IMG/VR virus record: IMGVR_UViG_3300020183_000074
Location: 1 to 63,011 of that record
DNA: 63,011 bases
Origin: a virus
Reading direction: 5' to 3' (one strand)
Position numbers and translations under genes: made by a program. Shown one piece after another: positions 13,590-20,464 of this stretch (its first letter is position 1; every line of letters starts with the position of its first letter). A model generated the notes under the pieces. The model ran no database searches, was not told the DNA's origin, and saw only the letters and a program-made list of their open reading frames with translations.

Positions 13590-13994
13590 ATGAAGAAAGT
13601 TGAAGTATTGTACACTCTGATGAAGAGTGGTAAGCCTGTCCCCGTCCAGACGATGATCAAGACTCTTGACGTGAAGCAGGGTTCAATCATGTGTTTGATT
13701 TCTGCTCTCCGAAATGATTTCGGTGGCGAAGTTGAAACAAATCGTGATGGTCGTAAGGTTCTGTCCTATCAGTTGTTGAATGCTGATAAGGTCAAGATCC
13801 CGACGAAGGCTGCGAAGGCTGCGAAGGCTCCGAAGGCAGCAAAGGTTGCGGTTGTTAAGACCAAGACTACTGTTGCGCGAAAGGCAGCAGCGACTACCGA
13901 TTCCCCGACTCTTGAGGTTGAGGAGATTGATAGTGATGCCGAACTTGCCTCGCTGAAGGCAGAGTTGGGTCTTGCTGATTCTTATTCGGAGTAA
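13590..13994 (+). CDS. winged-helix-like protein with Lys/Ala-rich linker and acidic tail
   Basis: 134 aa. Residues 1-65 (VEVLYTLMKSGKPVPVQTMI, then KTLDVKQGSIMCLISALRND) resemble a winged-helix DNA-binding domain. Residues ~70-105 are a KAAKAAKAPKAAK-type tract like the tail of histone H1, and the C-terminus is acidic. ATG 13590 is chosen over TTG 13584 because GAGG at 13576-13579 is better spaced. It is a single-gene unit between a promoter and a strong terminator, so it is a likely early DNA-binding protein. No named homologue recognised. Confidence 0.65.
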   Translation: MKKVEVLYTLMKSGKPVPVQTMIKTLDVKQGSIMCLISALRNDFGGEVETNRDGRKVLSYQLLNADKVKIPTKAAKAAKAPKAAKVAVVKTKTTVARKAAATTDSPTLEVEEIDSDAELASLKAELGLADSYSE

Positions 13995-14010
13995 GATTCA
14001 GTCTGGCGAA

Positions 14011-14040
14011 GAGGGGAGGTAAAACTCCCCTCTGTTTTTT
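14011..14040 (+). terminator. rho-independent terminator
   Basis: GAGGGGAG-GTAAAA-CTCCCCTC, an 8-bp perfect GC-rich stem, followed by TGTTTTTT. Confidence 0.9.
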
Positions 14041-14048
14041 ATTTGTCT

Positions 14049-14085
14049 CCATTGTGAGACGCAATTATGTCACCATTGTGTGACG
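14049..14085 (+). repeat. two direct repeats upstream of the DUF262 gene
   Basis: CCATTGTGAGACG (14049-14061) and CCATTGTGTGACG (14073-14085) differ at one base and lie 24 bp apart, just upstream of the start codon at 14095. They could be an operator or a binding site for the protein itself. Confidence 0.45.
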
Positions 14086-14094
14086 GAGAAAATT

Positions 14095-15447
14095 ATGAAA
14101 ACTGTATATTTGCAGAAATCTGCATTAGATCTCATTCAGTTGGCTATCTCGGGTAAGTTGAATTCCGATCCCATCGGTCAACGCCCACCGACTTCGCAAG
14201 GTTATGCGAAGTCCGAAGAAATTGTAAGATCTCTAATTTTGAATATTGGTATCGGCATGATCACGTTGCGCGATATATCTCAAGATGAGGAAATGCAAAA
14301 GATTTATCCTGGTGTGCATTATCTTGTTATTGACGGTGGTCACCGTATTCGTGCACTGGTAAGATTTTATCAAAATAAATTTCCGATCGGAAAAAAGAAG
14401 TTTAAAGAACTCAATATTGACTTGAGTCAGTACGAAGTTGCACTTGATATCACAACCTGTACATCACAGGAAGCCATTGAGAAGTTTCGTAATTTGAATC
14501 AAACCACACCAGTAAATCCGATGGAGATGCTGATGTGCGACGATCAATCTGAAGTCTGTCTTGCTGTTCGTTCACTCACTCGTTACTATTCTGAGTACAA
14601 GAATGAAGCCCACGACTTGTTTGAAACTGCTTTCGACAAACATGGTGTTGAGAAGTCAAAGTTTTTTGACATGGCACCGAATCATCGACGTAAGTGGGAT
14701 GAATATGTTTTCCTCGCGTTGATTAAATTTGTTGGTGGTGGCAATGTTGGTGCTGGTATTCCAACATTCTACGATGCTGTTGATCAAGAATATAAGGGAA
14801 ATAACATTCTTACTAAAACTGTGCTGAAGAATGTTGAACGATTCCTAGATGATGTTTATGGTTTTGCTAATGAACGTAAGCCATACAAACTGAACACAGA
14901 TATTTTTGCTGCTCTTCAGTTGGTTTGGTTTGCTCTATATGAACAAAACAAAAACTTTAAAATCGATGATTACACTAAATTTTATGAATCGTTTATGGCA
15001 GCGTATTCGTTGTTGACTGGTAATGCCAACACAACATATAATAACAAAACCATAAAATTTGGTGGTGACATTTATTTAATTAAAGAATTTGTTCGCACCA
15101 ACATGACTAACTTTTCAAGTTCTGAAAAACAGAAAGAAGTTGCGAAGTTGTTCTTGGCTGAACTCGGCGATGATCCTGCTGAGTATGGAGTTATCTTCCG
15201 CGATTCTAAACGTAGTCTGACGACTTCTGAGCGTGAAGAAAAACTTGCTCTTCAGAGTTATAAGTGTGCTATTGACGGCGAGTCATTGCGCCTTGAGGAC
15301 TCTGTTTGGGGTCACGATACTGCGTGGGCTCAGGGTGGTGAGTTGATGGATGGTGCTGTGATTCGTAAGACTCACAATCGCGACATGGGTACGACTACTC
15401 TTGATGAGTATCGTTTGATTCTTGAGATGCGTAAAGGTAAAAAGTAA
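14095..15447 (+). CDS. DUF262 (GmrSD/ParB-like) protein with C-terminal HNH-like domain
   Basis: 450 aa. YLVIDGGHRIRALVRFY (~residues 77-93) matches the DGxxR nucleotide-binding motif of DUF262/ParB-Srx domains. FRNLNQTTPVNPMEM is the second block. The C-terminus (LALQSYKCAIDGESLRLEDS, then HDTAWAQGGELMDG and THNRDMGT) has the layout of an HNH nuclease, with one N-terminal Cys only. GmrSD-type proteins are type IV restriction enzymes attacking modified DNA; a phage copy might act on competing DNA or be a resolvase. An earlier GTG lies at 14080, but ACGGAG at 14083-14088 serves the ATG at 14095. The stop overlaps the next gene. Confidence 0.7.
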   Translation: MKTVYLQKSALDLIQLAISGKLNSDPIGQRPPTSQGYAKSEEIVRSLILNIGIGMITLRDISQDEEMQKIYPGVHYLVIDGGHRIRALVRFYQNKFPIGKKKFKELNIDLSQYEVALDITTCTSQEAIEKFRNLNQTTPVNPMEMLMCDDQSEVCLAVRSLTRYYSEYKNEAHDLFETAFDKHGVEKSKFFDMAPNHRRKWDEYVFLALIKFVGGGNVGAGIPTFYDAVDQEYKGNNILTKTVLKNVERFLDDVYGFANERKPYKLNTDIFAALQLVWFALYEQNKNFKIDDYTKFYESFMAAYSLLTGNANTTYNNKTIKFGGDIYLIKEFVRTNMTNFSSSEKQKEVAKLFLAELGDDPAEYGVIFRDSKRSLTTSEREEKLALQSYKCAIDGESLRLEDSVWGHDTAWAQGGELMDGAVIRKTHNRDMGTTTLDEYRLILEMRKGKK

Positions 15448-15698
15448 TGAGTACGATAAAGACAACTGATGAAGAATTGTTGGCTATGGAGATTTCGTAT
15501 GCTAATCTCACTTCGAAATTTACTGAAGAAGGATTCAGTCCATATGCTTGTGCTGCTTCAATGGTCAAACTTGCATTAATGATCTATAAGACATCCATGG
15601 ATGCCGAAGAATACAATATAATGATCGACTCTATCTCAGACAGTCGTGATCGAATTAAATCATTTGATGAGATTCAAAAACTGAGTAGGCTAAACTAA
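15447..15698 (+). CDS. hypothetical protein, 83 aa
   Basis: 83 aa, acidic, helical: TDEELLAMEISYANLTSKFT, with a second helix SPYACAASMVKLALMIYKTS. It overlaps both neighbours by one base (TAATG). No named family recognised. Confidence 0.65.
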   Translation: MSTIKTTDEELLAMEISYANLTSKFTEEGFSPYACAASMVKLALMIYKTSMDAEEYNIMIDSISDSRDRIKSFDEIQKLSRLN

Positions 15699-15961
15699 TG
15701 CGTCGTGAATGGCGATACGTTGAAAAGAACAGTCATTACTATTTCCAAGCACATGACGGAAAGGTCATCGGTCAAGCATATAACATTGCTTTCACGATTG
15801 TTTGGGGCGCGAAGATTCCGATCAATGCAACTGATGAGTTAATTCTTGGTCAATACATTGAATTGGAATATGCTAAACGCGCGATTGAAGAATATTGGGA
15901 TGAGAAAGATAGAACTCTAGAGGTGGTGCATGAACATCTTCTTCCTGGATACGGATCCTAA
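15698..15961 (+). CDS. hypothetical protein, 87 aa
   Basis: 87 aa; MRREWRYVEKNSHYYFQAHD and an IYGQ-like strand are followed by a helix (IELEYAKRAIEEYWDEKD). The 3' end overlaps the following gene by 32 nt in another frame. No family recognised. Confidence 0.6.
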   Translation: MRREWRYVEKNSHYYFQAHDGKVIGQAYNIAFTIVWGAKIPINATDELILGQYIELEYAKRAIEEYWDEKDRTLEVVHEHLLPGYGS

Positions 15962-16478
15962 AACCGCAGCGCAACAACATTGCGATAAGCATGTTGTCAA
16001 GATGATCATCGAGTATGCGCAGTTGCTTTCGACTGCGCACCGTATTCTTGACGGTAATCTGTATCTGGATAAGACAGCAAATGGTCGTAATATCAAACGC
16101 TGGAGGTTGGATGATTATCGCGAGTCTATACTATACAAAGCATCACACATCAATCATCCCTCTGCTATCTGGGCACGAGAAGATCTTTCGCACTATCAAT
16201 GGCTTTGGAATCTTGCCTCTGAACTATGCCAAGAGTACCGTTACAGATACGGTGGCACAAACGATAAGCAGCATAAGACTTCCCTCGTGATACAGAATCT
16301 CAGTTTTGCGCCCAATAACATCCCCAGAGACGGGTATTTTATTGAGCCACCCCAAGCCATGCCCAATGATGTAAAAGTCCCTGGAGACTCTATTGCGGCG
16401 TATCGGAAATACTACAAGGTTCATAAGGTAAGGTTTGCGACATGGAAAAACCGAGAAGTGCCTGAGTGGTATAAATAA
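15930..16478 (+). CDS. conserved phage protein of unknown function
   Basis: 182 aa. The N-terminus (NIFFLDTDPKTAAQQHCDKH, then VVKMIIEYAQLLSTAHR) and C-terminus (YRKYYKVHKVRFATWKNR) read as a conserved pattern that I associate with proteins of many large phages. The invariant-looking DKHVVKM suggests an enzyme. Some homologues are labelled DNA glycosylase, but I see no support for that here. It ends in Trp-Tyr-Lys-stop, whose codons TAT AAA TAA create a late-promoter motif for the next gene. Confidence 0.65.
   Translation: MNIFFLDTDPKTAAQQHCDKHVVKMIIEYAQLLSTAHRILDGNLYLDKTANGRNIKRWRLDDYRESILYKASHINHPSAIWAREDLSHYQWLWNLASELCQEYRYRYGGTNDKQHKTSLVIQNLSFAPNNIPRDGYFIEPPQAMPNDVKVPGDSIAAYRKYYKVHKVRFATWKNREVPEWYK
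16470..16477 (+). promoter_or_regulatory. possible T4-type late promoter inside a Tyr-Lys-stop end
   Basis: TATAAATA formed by the last codons of the upstream gene, 7 nt before the ATG at 16485. Such a promoter would give a nearly leaderless message, so it may be fortuitous. AGAGG between the two can serve as ribosome site for read-through transcription. Confidence 0.3.
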
Positions 16479-16484
16479 GAGGCA

Positions 16485-17102
16485 ATGAAGAAATTCCTCG
16501 ACTTTCTACAAGAAGAAATCGCTCACAATAAAGGTCTGCATGTATTCGATGTGGACGATACTCTCTTTCACACGACTGCCAAGATTCGCGTCATGAAGGG
16601 GAAGAAGCAAGTTGATTCTCTTTCCAACTCTCAATACAATACGCATGAACTTCCTGATGGTCATCATTATGATTATTCAGAATTTCGTTCATCTGAAAAG
16701 TTTGCGAAAGAATCTTCTCCAAATGCTCGCGTTCTCAACAAAATGAAAAATCTTCATGACAAAACGAAGAAGGCTGGCGGCAAGGTCATCATCAATACTG
16801 CTCGCGCAGACTTCGATGACAAAGATAAATTTCTTGACAAGTTTCGTAAGCATGACGTTGACATTGATAACATTCATGTTCATCGCGCAGGAAATTTAAA
16901 AACAAAAGGCACTGTTGCTGAGAAAAAGGCGAGCATTATTCGCGATCATCTCAATCAAGGGAACTACTCGCATGCTTCATTGTATGATGACAGTGAACAC
17001 AATTTAAAAGCATTCTTAGATCTCAAGAAAGATTTTCCAAAGGTGCGTTTCAATGCGCATCATGTAAAGCCAGATGGGAAGTTTAAACGATACGCTGGGT
17101 GA
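16485..17102 (+). CDS. HAD-superfamily phosphatase, possibly packaged in the head
   Basis: 205 aa. HVFDVDDTLFHTT (~residues 20-32) is HAD motif I with both catalytic Asp. KVIINTARADF is motif II (Thr), AEKKASIIRDHL gives the motif III Lys, and ASLYDDSEHN is motif IV. A polynucleotide or nucleotide 5'/3' phosphatase is plausible. The N-terminus MKKFLDFLQEE resembles the T4 capsid-targeting peptide MKTYQEFIAE of internal proteins, which ends in a gp21 protease site. That suggests delivery into the prohead; this is inference. Confidence 0.7.
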   Translation: MKKFLDFLQEEIAHNKGLHVFDVDDTLFHTTAKIRVMKGKKQVDSLSNSQYNTHELPDGHHYDYSEFRSSEKFAKESSPNARVLNKMKNLHDKTKKAGGKVIINTARADFDDKDKFLDKFRKHDVDIDNIHVHRAGNLKTKGTVAEKKASIIRDHLNQGNYSHASLYDDSEHNLKAFLDLKKDFPKVRFNAHHVKPDGKFKRYAG

Positions 17103-17105
17103 TTT

Positions 17106-17435
17106 ATGGCAACTTATGAGTTTGTGAATACAAAAACTAAAAAGATCGAAGAGCATACAATGCCAATGTCTGCTTATGACGATTTCAAATCAAAAAATCC
17201 TCATCTAGAAAGATATTACAGCGAAGCACCACTGTACAGTTACAGCGGCACTGGTGATTTCGCGGGTAAGAAAACAGACAACACTTGGAAAGAAGTGATG
17301 TCAAAAATCGCAGAACAAAATCCCAGAAGCCCACTAGCAGATAAAGTGTTAAAGAAAGACGCGAAACGTACCAAGACAGATCAAGTCCTACAAAAACATT
17401 TAAAAAAGCAAGCCGCCCAGAAAAGGGGGAAGTGA
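17106..17435 (+). CDS. conserved phage protein, FmdB-like N-terminus without Cys
   Basis: 109 aa. MATYEFVNTKTKKIEEHTMP with a following YDDFKSKNPHLERYY resembles phage proteins with an FmdB/zinc-ribbon-like start in which the cysteines are missing. The C-terminal 40 residues are Lys-rich and disordered. Function unknown. It begins 3 nt after the HAD gene. Confidence 0.6.
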   Translation: MATYEFVNTKTKKIEEHTMPMSAYDDFKSKNPHLERYYSEAPLYSYSGTGDFAGKKTDNTWKEVMSKIAEQNPRSPLADKVLKKDAKRTKTDQVLQKHLKKQAAQKRGK

Positions 17436-17441
17436 GGAATT

Positions 17442-18041
17442 TTGAGTAAGAAGAAACACGGAAACACAAATACTTACATCGAAATTACAACAGATACGCT
17501 GGAGAAAAAACCGCAGCGCATCAAATCGGCAGAACTTAAAAAGTTCGAGCCATTAACAGAAAATCAAGCAAAATTCTTTGAGTCATATAAATGTGGCGAT
17601 TATTTTACAATGCTTTGCGGTTCAGCAGGAACTGGAAAAACTTTTATTGCATTGTATAAAGCATTAGAAGAAGTGTTAGACAAAACGTCATCATTTCATA
17701 GAGTTGTCATTGTTCGCTCAGCAGTTCAATCAAGAGATCTTGGATTCACACCTGGATCCGTTGAAGAAAAGATGAGCCTTTACGAACAACCATATATGCA
17801 AATTTGTCATACTCTGTTTGGTCGCCGCGATGCTTATGATGCATTGAAAGAATGCAATCGTGTTGAGTTTATCTCTACAAGTTTTATTCGCGGCATGTCT
17901 TTCGATGATGCCGTTATTCTTGTAGATGAATGTCAGAACTTGACTTGGGAGGAACTTTCAACTATAATGACTCGTGTAGGTTATCGTTCTAAAATTGTAT
18001 TTTGGATATCGTTCGCTCAAGTTTGGTCAAGGACTTCTTGA
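17442..18041 (+). CDS. phoH: PhoH-like ATPase, truncated by deletion and frameshift
   Basis: 199 aa. LCGSAGTGKTFIALYKAL is the Walker A region. VRSAVQSRDLGFTPGSVEEK, FIRGMSFDDAVILVDECQNL (Walker B) and TRVGYRSKIVF are PhoH blocks. The protein then breaks off into WISFAQVWSRTS. The expected GDxxQ sensor and ~45 following residues are missing, while the authentic PhoH C-terminus is still present in another frame directly downstream. Walker A and B are intact, but the sensor region is absent, so the product is probably inactive or altered. It precedes a RecB-like nuclease. Confidence 0.75.
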   Translation: MSKKKHGNTNTYIEITTDTLEKKPQRIKSAELKKFEPLTENQAKFFESYKCGDYFTMLCGSAGTGKTFIALYKALEEVLDKTSSFHRVVIVRSAVQSRDLGFTPGSVEEKMSLYEQPYMQICHTLFGRRDAYDALKECNRVEFISTSFIRGMSFDDAVILVDECQNLTWEELSTIMTRVGYRSKIVFWISFAQVWSRTS

Positions 18042-18079
18042 TCGCCGTTGAGAAATACGAAAAAGAAAACAGTGTTTAA
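18002..18079 (+). pseudogene. phoH: out-of-frame C-terminal remnant of PhoH
   Basis: Reading from 18002 gives LDIVRSSLVKDFLIAVEKYE then KENSV and TAA at 18077-18079. DIVRSxLV is the conserved end of PhoH-like proteins. It is in the -1 frame relative to the upstream PhoH reading frame and would have overlapped the GTG of the next gene, as in an intact operon. Confidence 0.7.
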
Positions 18080-18743
18080 TCATATTCGTCATGAGTTTCC
18101 GCAACTCTTGCAAGAAAATGCGGATGGTAAGCGAGTGTATATTGCGCCGAATGGAGAAAAGTATCCTTCAGTCACTACGGTGATTGCGGATCACGGTAAA
18201 GAAGCAATTCTTGAGTGGCGCAAGAAGGTTGGTGAAGAGAAAGCCAACGAGATTTCGCGTAAGGCTACGACTCGCGGCACAAGCGTCCATAAGGTCCTTG
18301 AGGCTTATCTAAACAACGAAGATATATCGGGGTTCGAGATGATGCCGAACGTCAAGTCTCTCTTTGTGCGAATGAAGCAAGAGTTGGACGACAAGGTCAA
18401 TAACATTCACTGCCTCGAAGATAAATTGTTCTCTCACGAACTTAAACTTGCTGGCACTGTAGACTGTATCGCTGAGTATAAAGGAGTTCTTTCGGTTATC
18501 GATTTTAAGACTTCTGTCAGACTCAAGAAAAAAGAAAACATCGGTGGATACTTTATGCAGGGTGCTGCATATGCCACTATGTTCAATGAGATGGCGAATC
18601 TTAACATTGATCAAGTTGTAATCCTAATTGGCGTTGATACTGTTAATTTTTGCCAGACTATGATTGTTCGAGGCGAAGAACTAGCGCATCATCGCCAAGA
18701 ATTGCAAAAATATATAGATGCATATTGGACAAAAGTTGCTTGA
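18072..18743 (+). CDS. RecB/Cas4-like PD-(D/E)XK exonuclease
   Basis: 223 aa. GEKYPSVTTVIADHG, ATTRGTSVHKVLEAYL (RecB motif), LAGTVDCIAEYKGVLSVIDF followed by KTS contain the Asp and DxK catalytic residues of PD-(D/E)XK nucleases. MQGAAYATMFNEM is the QxxxY-type motif. It likely degrades or processes DNA ends during phage recombination. I chose GTG 18072 (giving MFNHIRHEFPQLL) over TTG 18048, because the latter extension is antisensical and the former starts the conserved block. Confidence 0.75.
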   Translation: MFNHIRHEFPQLLQENADGKRVYIAPNGEKYPSVTTVIADHGKEAILEWRKKVGEEKANEISRKATTRGTSVHKVLEAYLNNEDISGFEMMPNVKSLFVRMKQELDDKVNNIHCLEDKLFSHELKLAGTVDCIAEYKGVLSVIDFKTSVRLKKKENIGGYFMQGAAYATMFNEMANLNIDQVVILIGVDTVNFCQTMIVRGEELAHHRQELQKYIDAYWTKVA

Positions 18744-18768
18744 CTTTTGTTTGACAGTATGCTATACT
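18740..18768 (+). promoter_or_regulatory. strong sigma70-like promoter
   Basis: TTGACT (18740-18745), 17-nt spacer, TATACT (18763-18768), at the 3' end of the nuclease gene. It fires into the exported-protein operon; the leader to ATG 18799 contains TTGGAG. Confidence 0.75.
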
Positions 18769-18798
18769 AACTATGTCTGGTTTAAATTGGAGTTTCTA

Positions 18799-19209
18799 AT
18801 GAAATGCTCAAGTTTAGTTGTTATGTCTGCAATCCTCCTGATTGGCTCAACAACCGCAAGTGCACAGAGCAACGAAGATATCGACGTGTTGCTGGGTGCC
18901 GCTGCTGGAGCCGCAATTGGAAGCACTATCGGCGACGGTGATGGTCGTAAGATTGCAACAGTTGTAGGCGGATTGATTGGCGCAAATATGGCTAGAGATC
19001 GCAATGAGTATCGCTATACTGGCAATGAGTATCGCTATACTGGTCGACGATTCGAATCATATTGTAAGGATCGCATTCCTAGTCAATATCGAAATAATGC
19101 TGGTGTTGCCCGTTCTTGGGTTTCTGGTTGCGTTCAAAGACTTGAGCAACGTCAAGTTGAACTTGAACAACAAGCATTTGAGGAGGCTTTGAATGGACCT
19201 GCCAATTAA
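18799..19209 (+). CDS. exported glycine-zipper protein
   Basis: 136 aa. The first 24 residues are a signal peptide (MKCSSLVVMSAILLIGSTTA, then SAQS), cut after ASA. Residues ~32-62 (LLGAAAGAAIGSTIG, GVVGGLIGAN-like) are a glycine zipper of the two-TM type seen in SlyB/RcpF-like envelope proteins. A perfect short repeat NEYRYTG NEYRYTG follows, then a Cys-containing, Glu/Gln-rich helix. No lipobox Cys directly follows the signal cleavage point, so it is likely secreted or periplasmic, not a lipoprotein. Glycine zippers insert in membranes. It may disturb or protect the host envelope, or derive from the host. Confidence 0.65.
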   Translation: MKCSSLVVMSAILLIGSTTASAQSNEDIDVLLGAAAGAAIGSTIGDGDGRKIATVVGGLIGANMARDRNEYRYTGNEYRYTGRRFESYCKDRIPSQYRNNAGVARSWVSGCVQRLEQRQVELEQQAFEEALNGPAN

Positions 19210-19357
19210 TATCGATGAACTTCGTGATATTGTTGTTTCTCTTGAGAAGGATAGCAACTTTGAACTTGCAGATCGTCTCAAACTTGTATGCCGTCTAATA
19301 GAAGAAGGCAAACCATACAAGAAAATTCTCCGCGAAGAATACAATCTAGTCGCGTAA
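19193..19357 (+). CDS. small hypothetical protein, 54 aa
   Basis: 54 aa: MDLPINIDELRDIVVSLEKD, a helical, acidic protein ending EEYNLVA. AGGAGG is ideally spaced before the ATG, which lies inside the end of the glycine-zipper gene (17-nt overlap). No family recognised. Confidence 0.6.
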   Translation: MDLPINIDELRDIVVSLEKDSNFELADRLKLVCRLIEEGKPYKKILREEYNLVA

Positions 19358-19366
19358 TAGTCTCCA

Positions 19367-19422
19367 TCAATCGTTACGATTGAATTAAATTATAACACAA
19401 CGCCGCGAAATGCCTCGCATTT
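19367..19422 (+). repeat. two inverted repeats upstream of the peroxiredoxin gene
   Basis: TCAATCG-TTA-CGATTGA (19367-19383) and AAATGC-CTC-GCATTT (19408-19422) occupy the gap between the 54-aa gene and the peroxiredoxin. Neither has a T-run long enough for a good terminator. They may be operators, for example for redox control. Confidence 0.4.
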
Positions 19423-19481
19423 TGCATATATACGTTTGTGTATAGGTTTTGTTTAGGGTCAAAGTTATAAAGGAGTTAAAC

Positions 19482-20060
19482 ATGAAGACAGTCGGCGATA
19501 AAATTGAAAAGTTTGTTGTAACTGGTGTAAAGCCAGGAGCACTTGAGCCTACTGATGCATTTGAAAATATTACAGATCTTTCTTTTGAAGGCAAGTGGAA
19601 GGTCATTGTTTATTATCCAAAAGATTTCACATTCGTATGCCCAACGGAAATTTTGGCATACGATAAGTTGAATAAAGATTTTGCTGATCGCGATGCTGTT
19701 CTTCTTGTTGGTTCAACAGACAATGAATTTTGTAAATTGGCTTGGAAGAATGCGCATGAGGGGTTGAAGAACACCACTTGCTGGATGTTTGCTGATACTC
19801 ATCGCGATCTCGGCGATCATTGGGATCAAATGAGCGAAGGTCTTGTAGAGCAACTTGGAGTTTTCTTCAAGCCTGCTGGCGCTGCTCTTCGCGCAACATT
19901 CATTGTTGATCCTAGCAATGTGATTCAGCATGTGACGGTGAATAGTCTTGCAGTTGGACGCAATGCTGATGAGACTCTCCGCGTTCTTGACGCATTACAA
20001 ACTGGTGAACTTTGCCAGTGTAATCGTGAAGTTGGTGGTAAGACACTCAAGGATCTGTAA
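19482..20060 (+). CDS. peroxiredoxin (AhpC/TSA family)
   Basis: 192 aa. YYPKDFTFVCPTEILAYDKL holds the peroxidatic Cys in the PxxxTxxC context. DRDAVLLVGSTDNEFCKLAW and LRATFIVDPSNVIQHV are the conserved thioredoxin-fold segments. GELCQCNREVGGKTL near the C-terminus has the resolving Cys pair, so it is a typical 2-Cys AhpC/Prx1 type. AAGGAG precedes the start. It would reduce peroxides in the infected cell with host reductant. Peroxiredoxins are rare in phages and this is probably a host-derived auxiliary gene. Confidence 0.85.
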   Translation: MKTVGDKIEKFVVTGVKPGALEPTDAFENITDLSFEGKWKVIVYYPKDFTFVCPTEILAYDKLNKDFADRDAVLLVGSTDNEFCKLAWKNAHEGLKNTTCWMFADTHRDLGDHWDQMSEGLVEQLGVFFKPAGAALRATFIVDPSNVIQHVTVNSLAVGRNADETLRVLDALQTGELCQCNREVGGKTLKDL

Positions 20061-20167
20061 TGAAGAACGGTCTCGAATTTATAAAGGAGTGGGGGTTGCT
20101 TTTAGTTCCTTTTATAGTTTTAGGTCTATTTTGGCTTGGTATACATTTTACAAACATTCTCTACTAA
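20060..20167 (+). CDS. single-span membrane peptide, 35 aa
   Basis: 35 aa: MKNGLEFIKEWG followed by a hydrophobic helix LLLVPFIVLGLFWLGIHF. The start overlaps the peroxiredoxin stop (TAATG). It is a small inner-membrane protein of unknown role. Confidence 0.5.
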   Translation: MKNGLEFIKEWGLLLVPFIVLGLFWLGIHFTNILY

Positions 20168-20178
20168 AGGAAATACAA

Positions 20179-20427
20179 ATGAAAAAGTTTATTCTCGCTC
20201 TCGCTCTCGTTTCTGCTCCAGCATTGGCTCAGGATCGTGTAGCGCAATATGACTTTGACAAAGATGGCAAAGTTTCTTTTGAAGATGTGAATCGTTTCTG
20301 TACAGTTTCAAAGGCACTCTTTGATCGTGCTGATAAGAACAGTGATGGATTCTTGACCAATGCAGAGATGCAGTCAGCACGCCGTTATCTCTTTTCACGT
20401 TGCATGGAAATACCAAAGAACGGCTGA
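20179..20427 (+). CDS. exported EF-hand protein
   Basis: 82 aa. Signal peptide MKKFILALALVSAPALAQ (cut after ALA), then two EF-hand loops, DFDKDGKVSFED and DKNSDGFLTNAE, with Asp/Asn/Glu at the calcium positions. A periplasmic calcium-binding protein is indicated. AAAGGA is correctly spaced. It may bind calcium needed for phage adsorption or lysis, or be captured from a host. Secreted EF-hands are unusual in T4-like phages. Confidence 0.75.
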   Translation: MKKFILALALVSAPALAQDRVAQYDFDKDGKVSFEDVNRFCTVSKALFDRADKNSDGFLTNAEMQSARRYLFSRCMEIPKNG

Positions 20428-20464
20428 TACCTAAATATTGCTACCTTTAAAAAAGGAGTAAGAT

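Noticed and set aside
15930-16478. Pyrimidine-dimer DNA glycosylase (DenV) annotation
   Set aside because: The sequence does not show the DenV N-terminal Thr or its conserved segments; it is left as a conserved phage protein of unknown function.
18000-18041. Programmed -1 frameshift restoring PhoH
   Set aside because: There is no canonical slippery heptamer with downstream pseudoknot, and a shift would still leave out the GDxxQ region, so a deletion explains it better.
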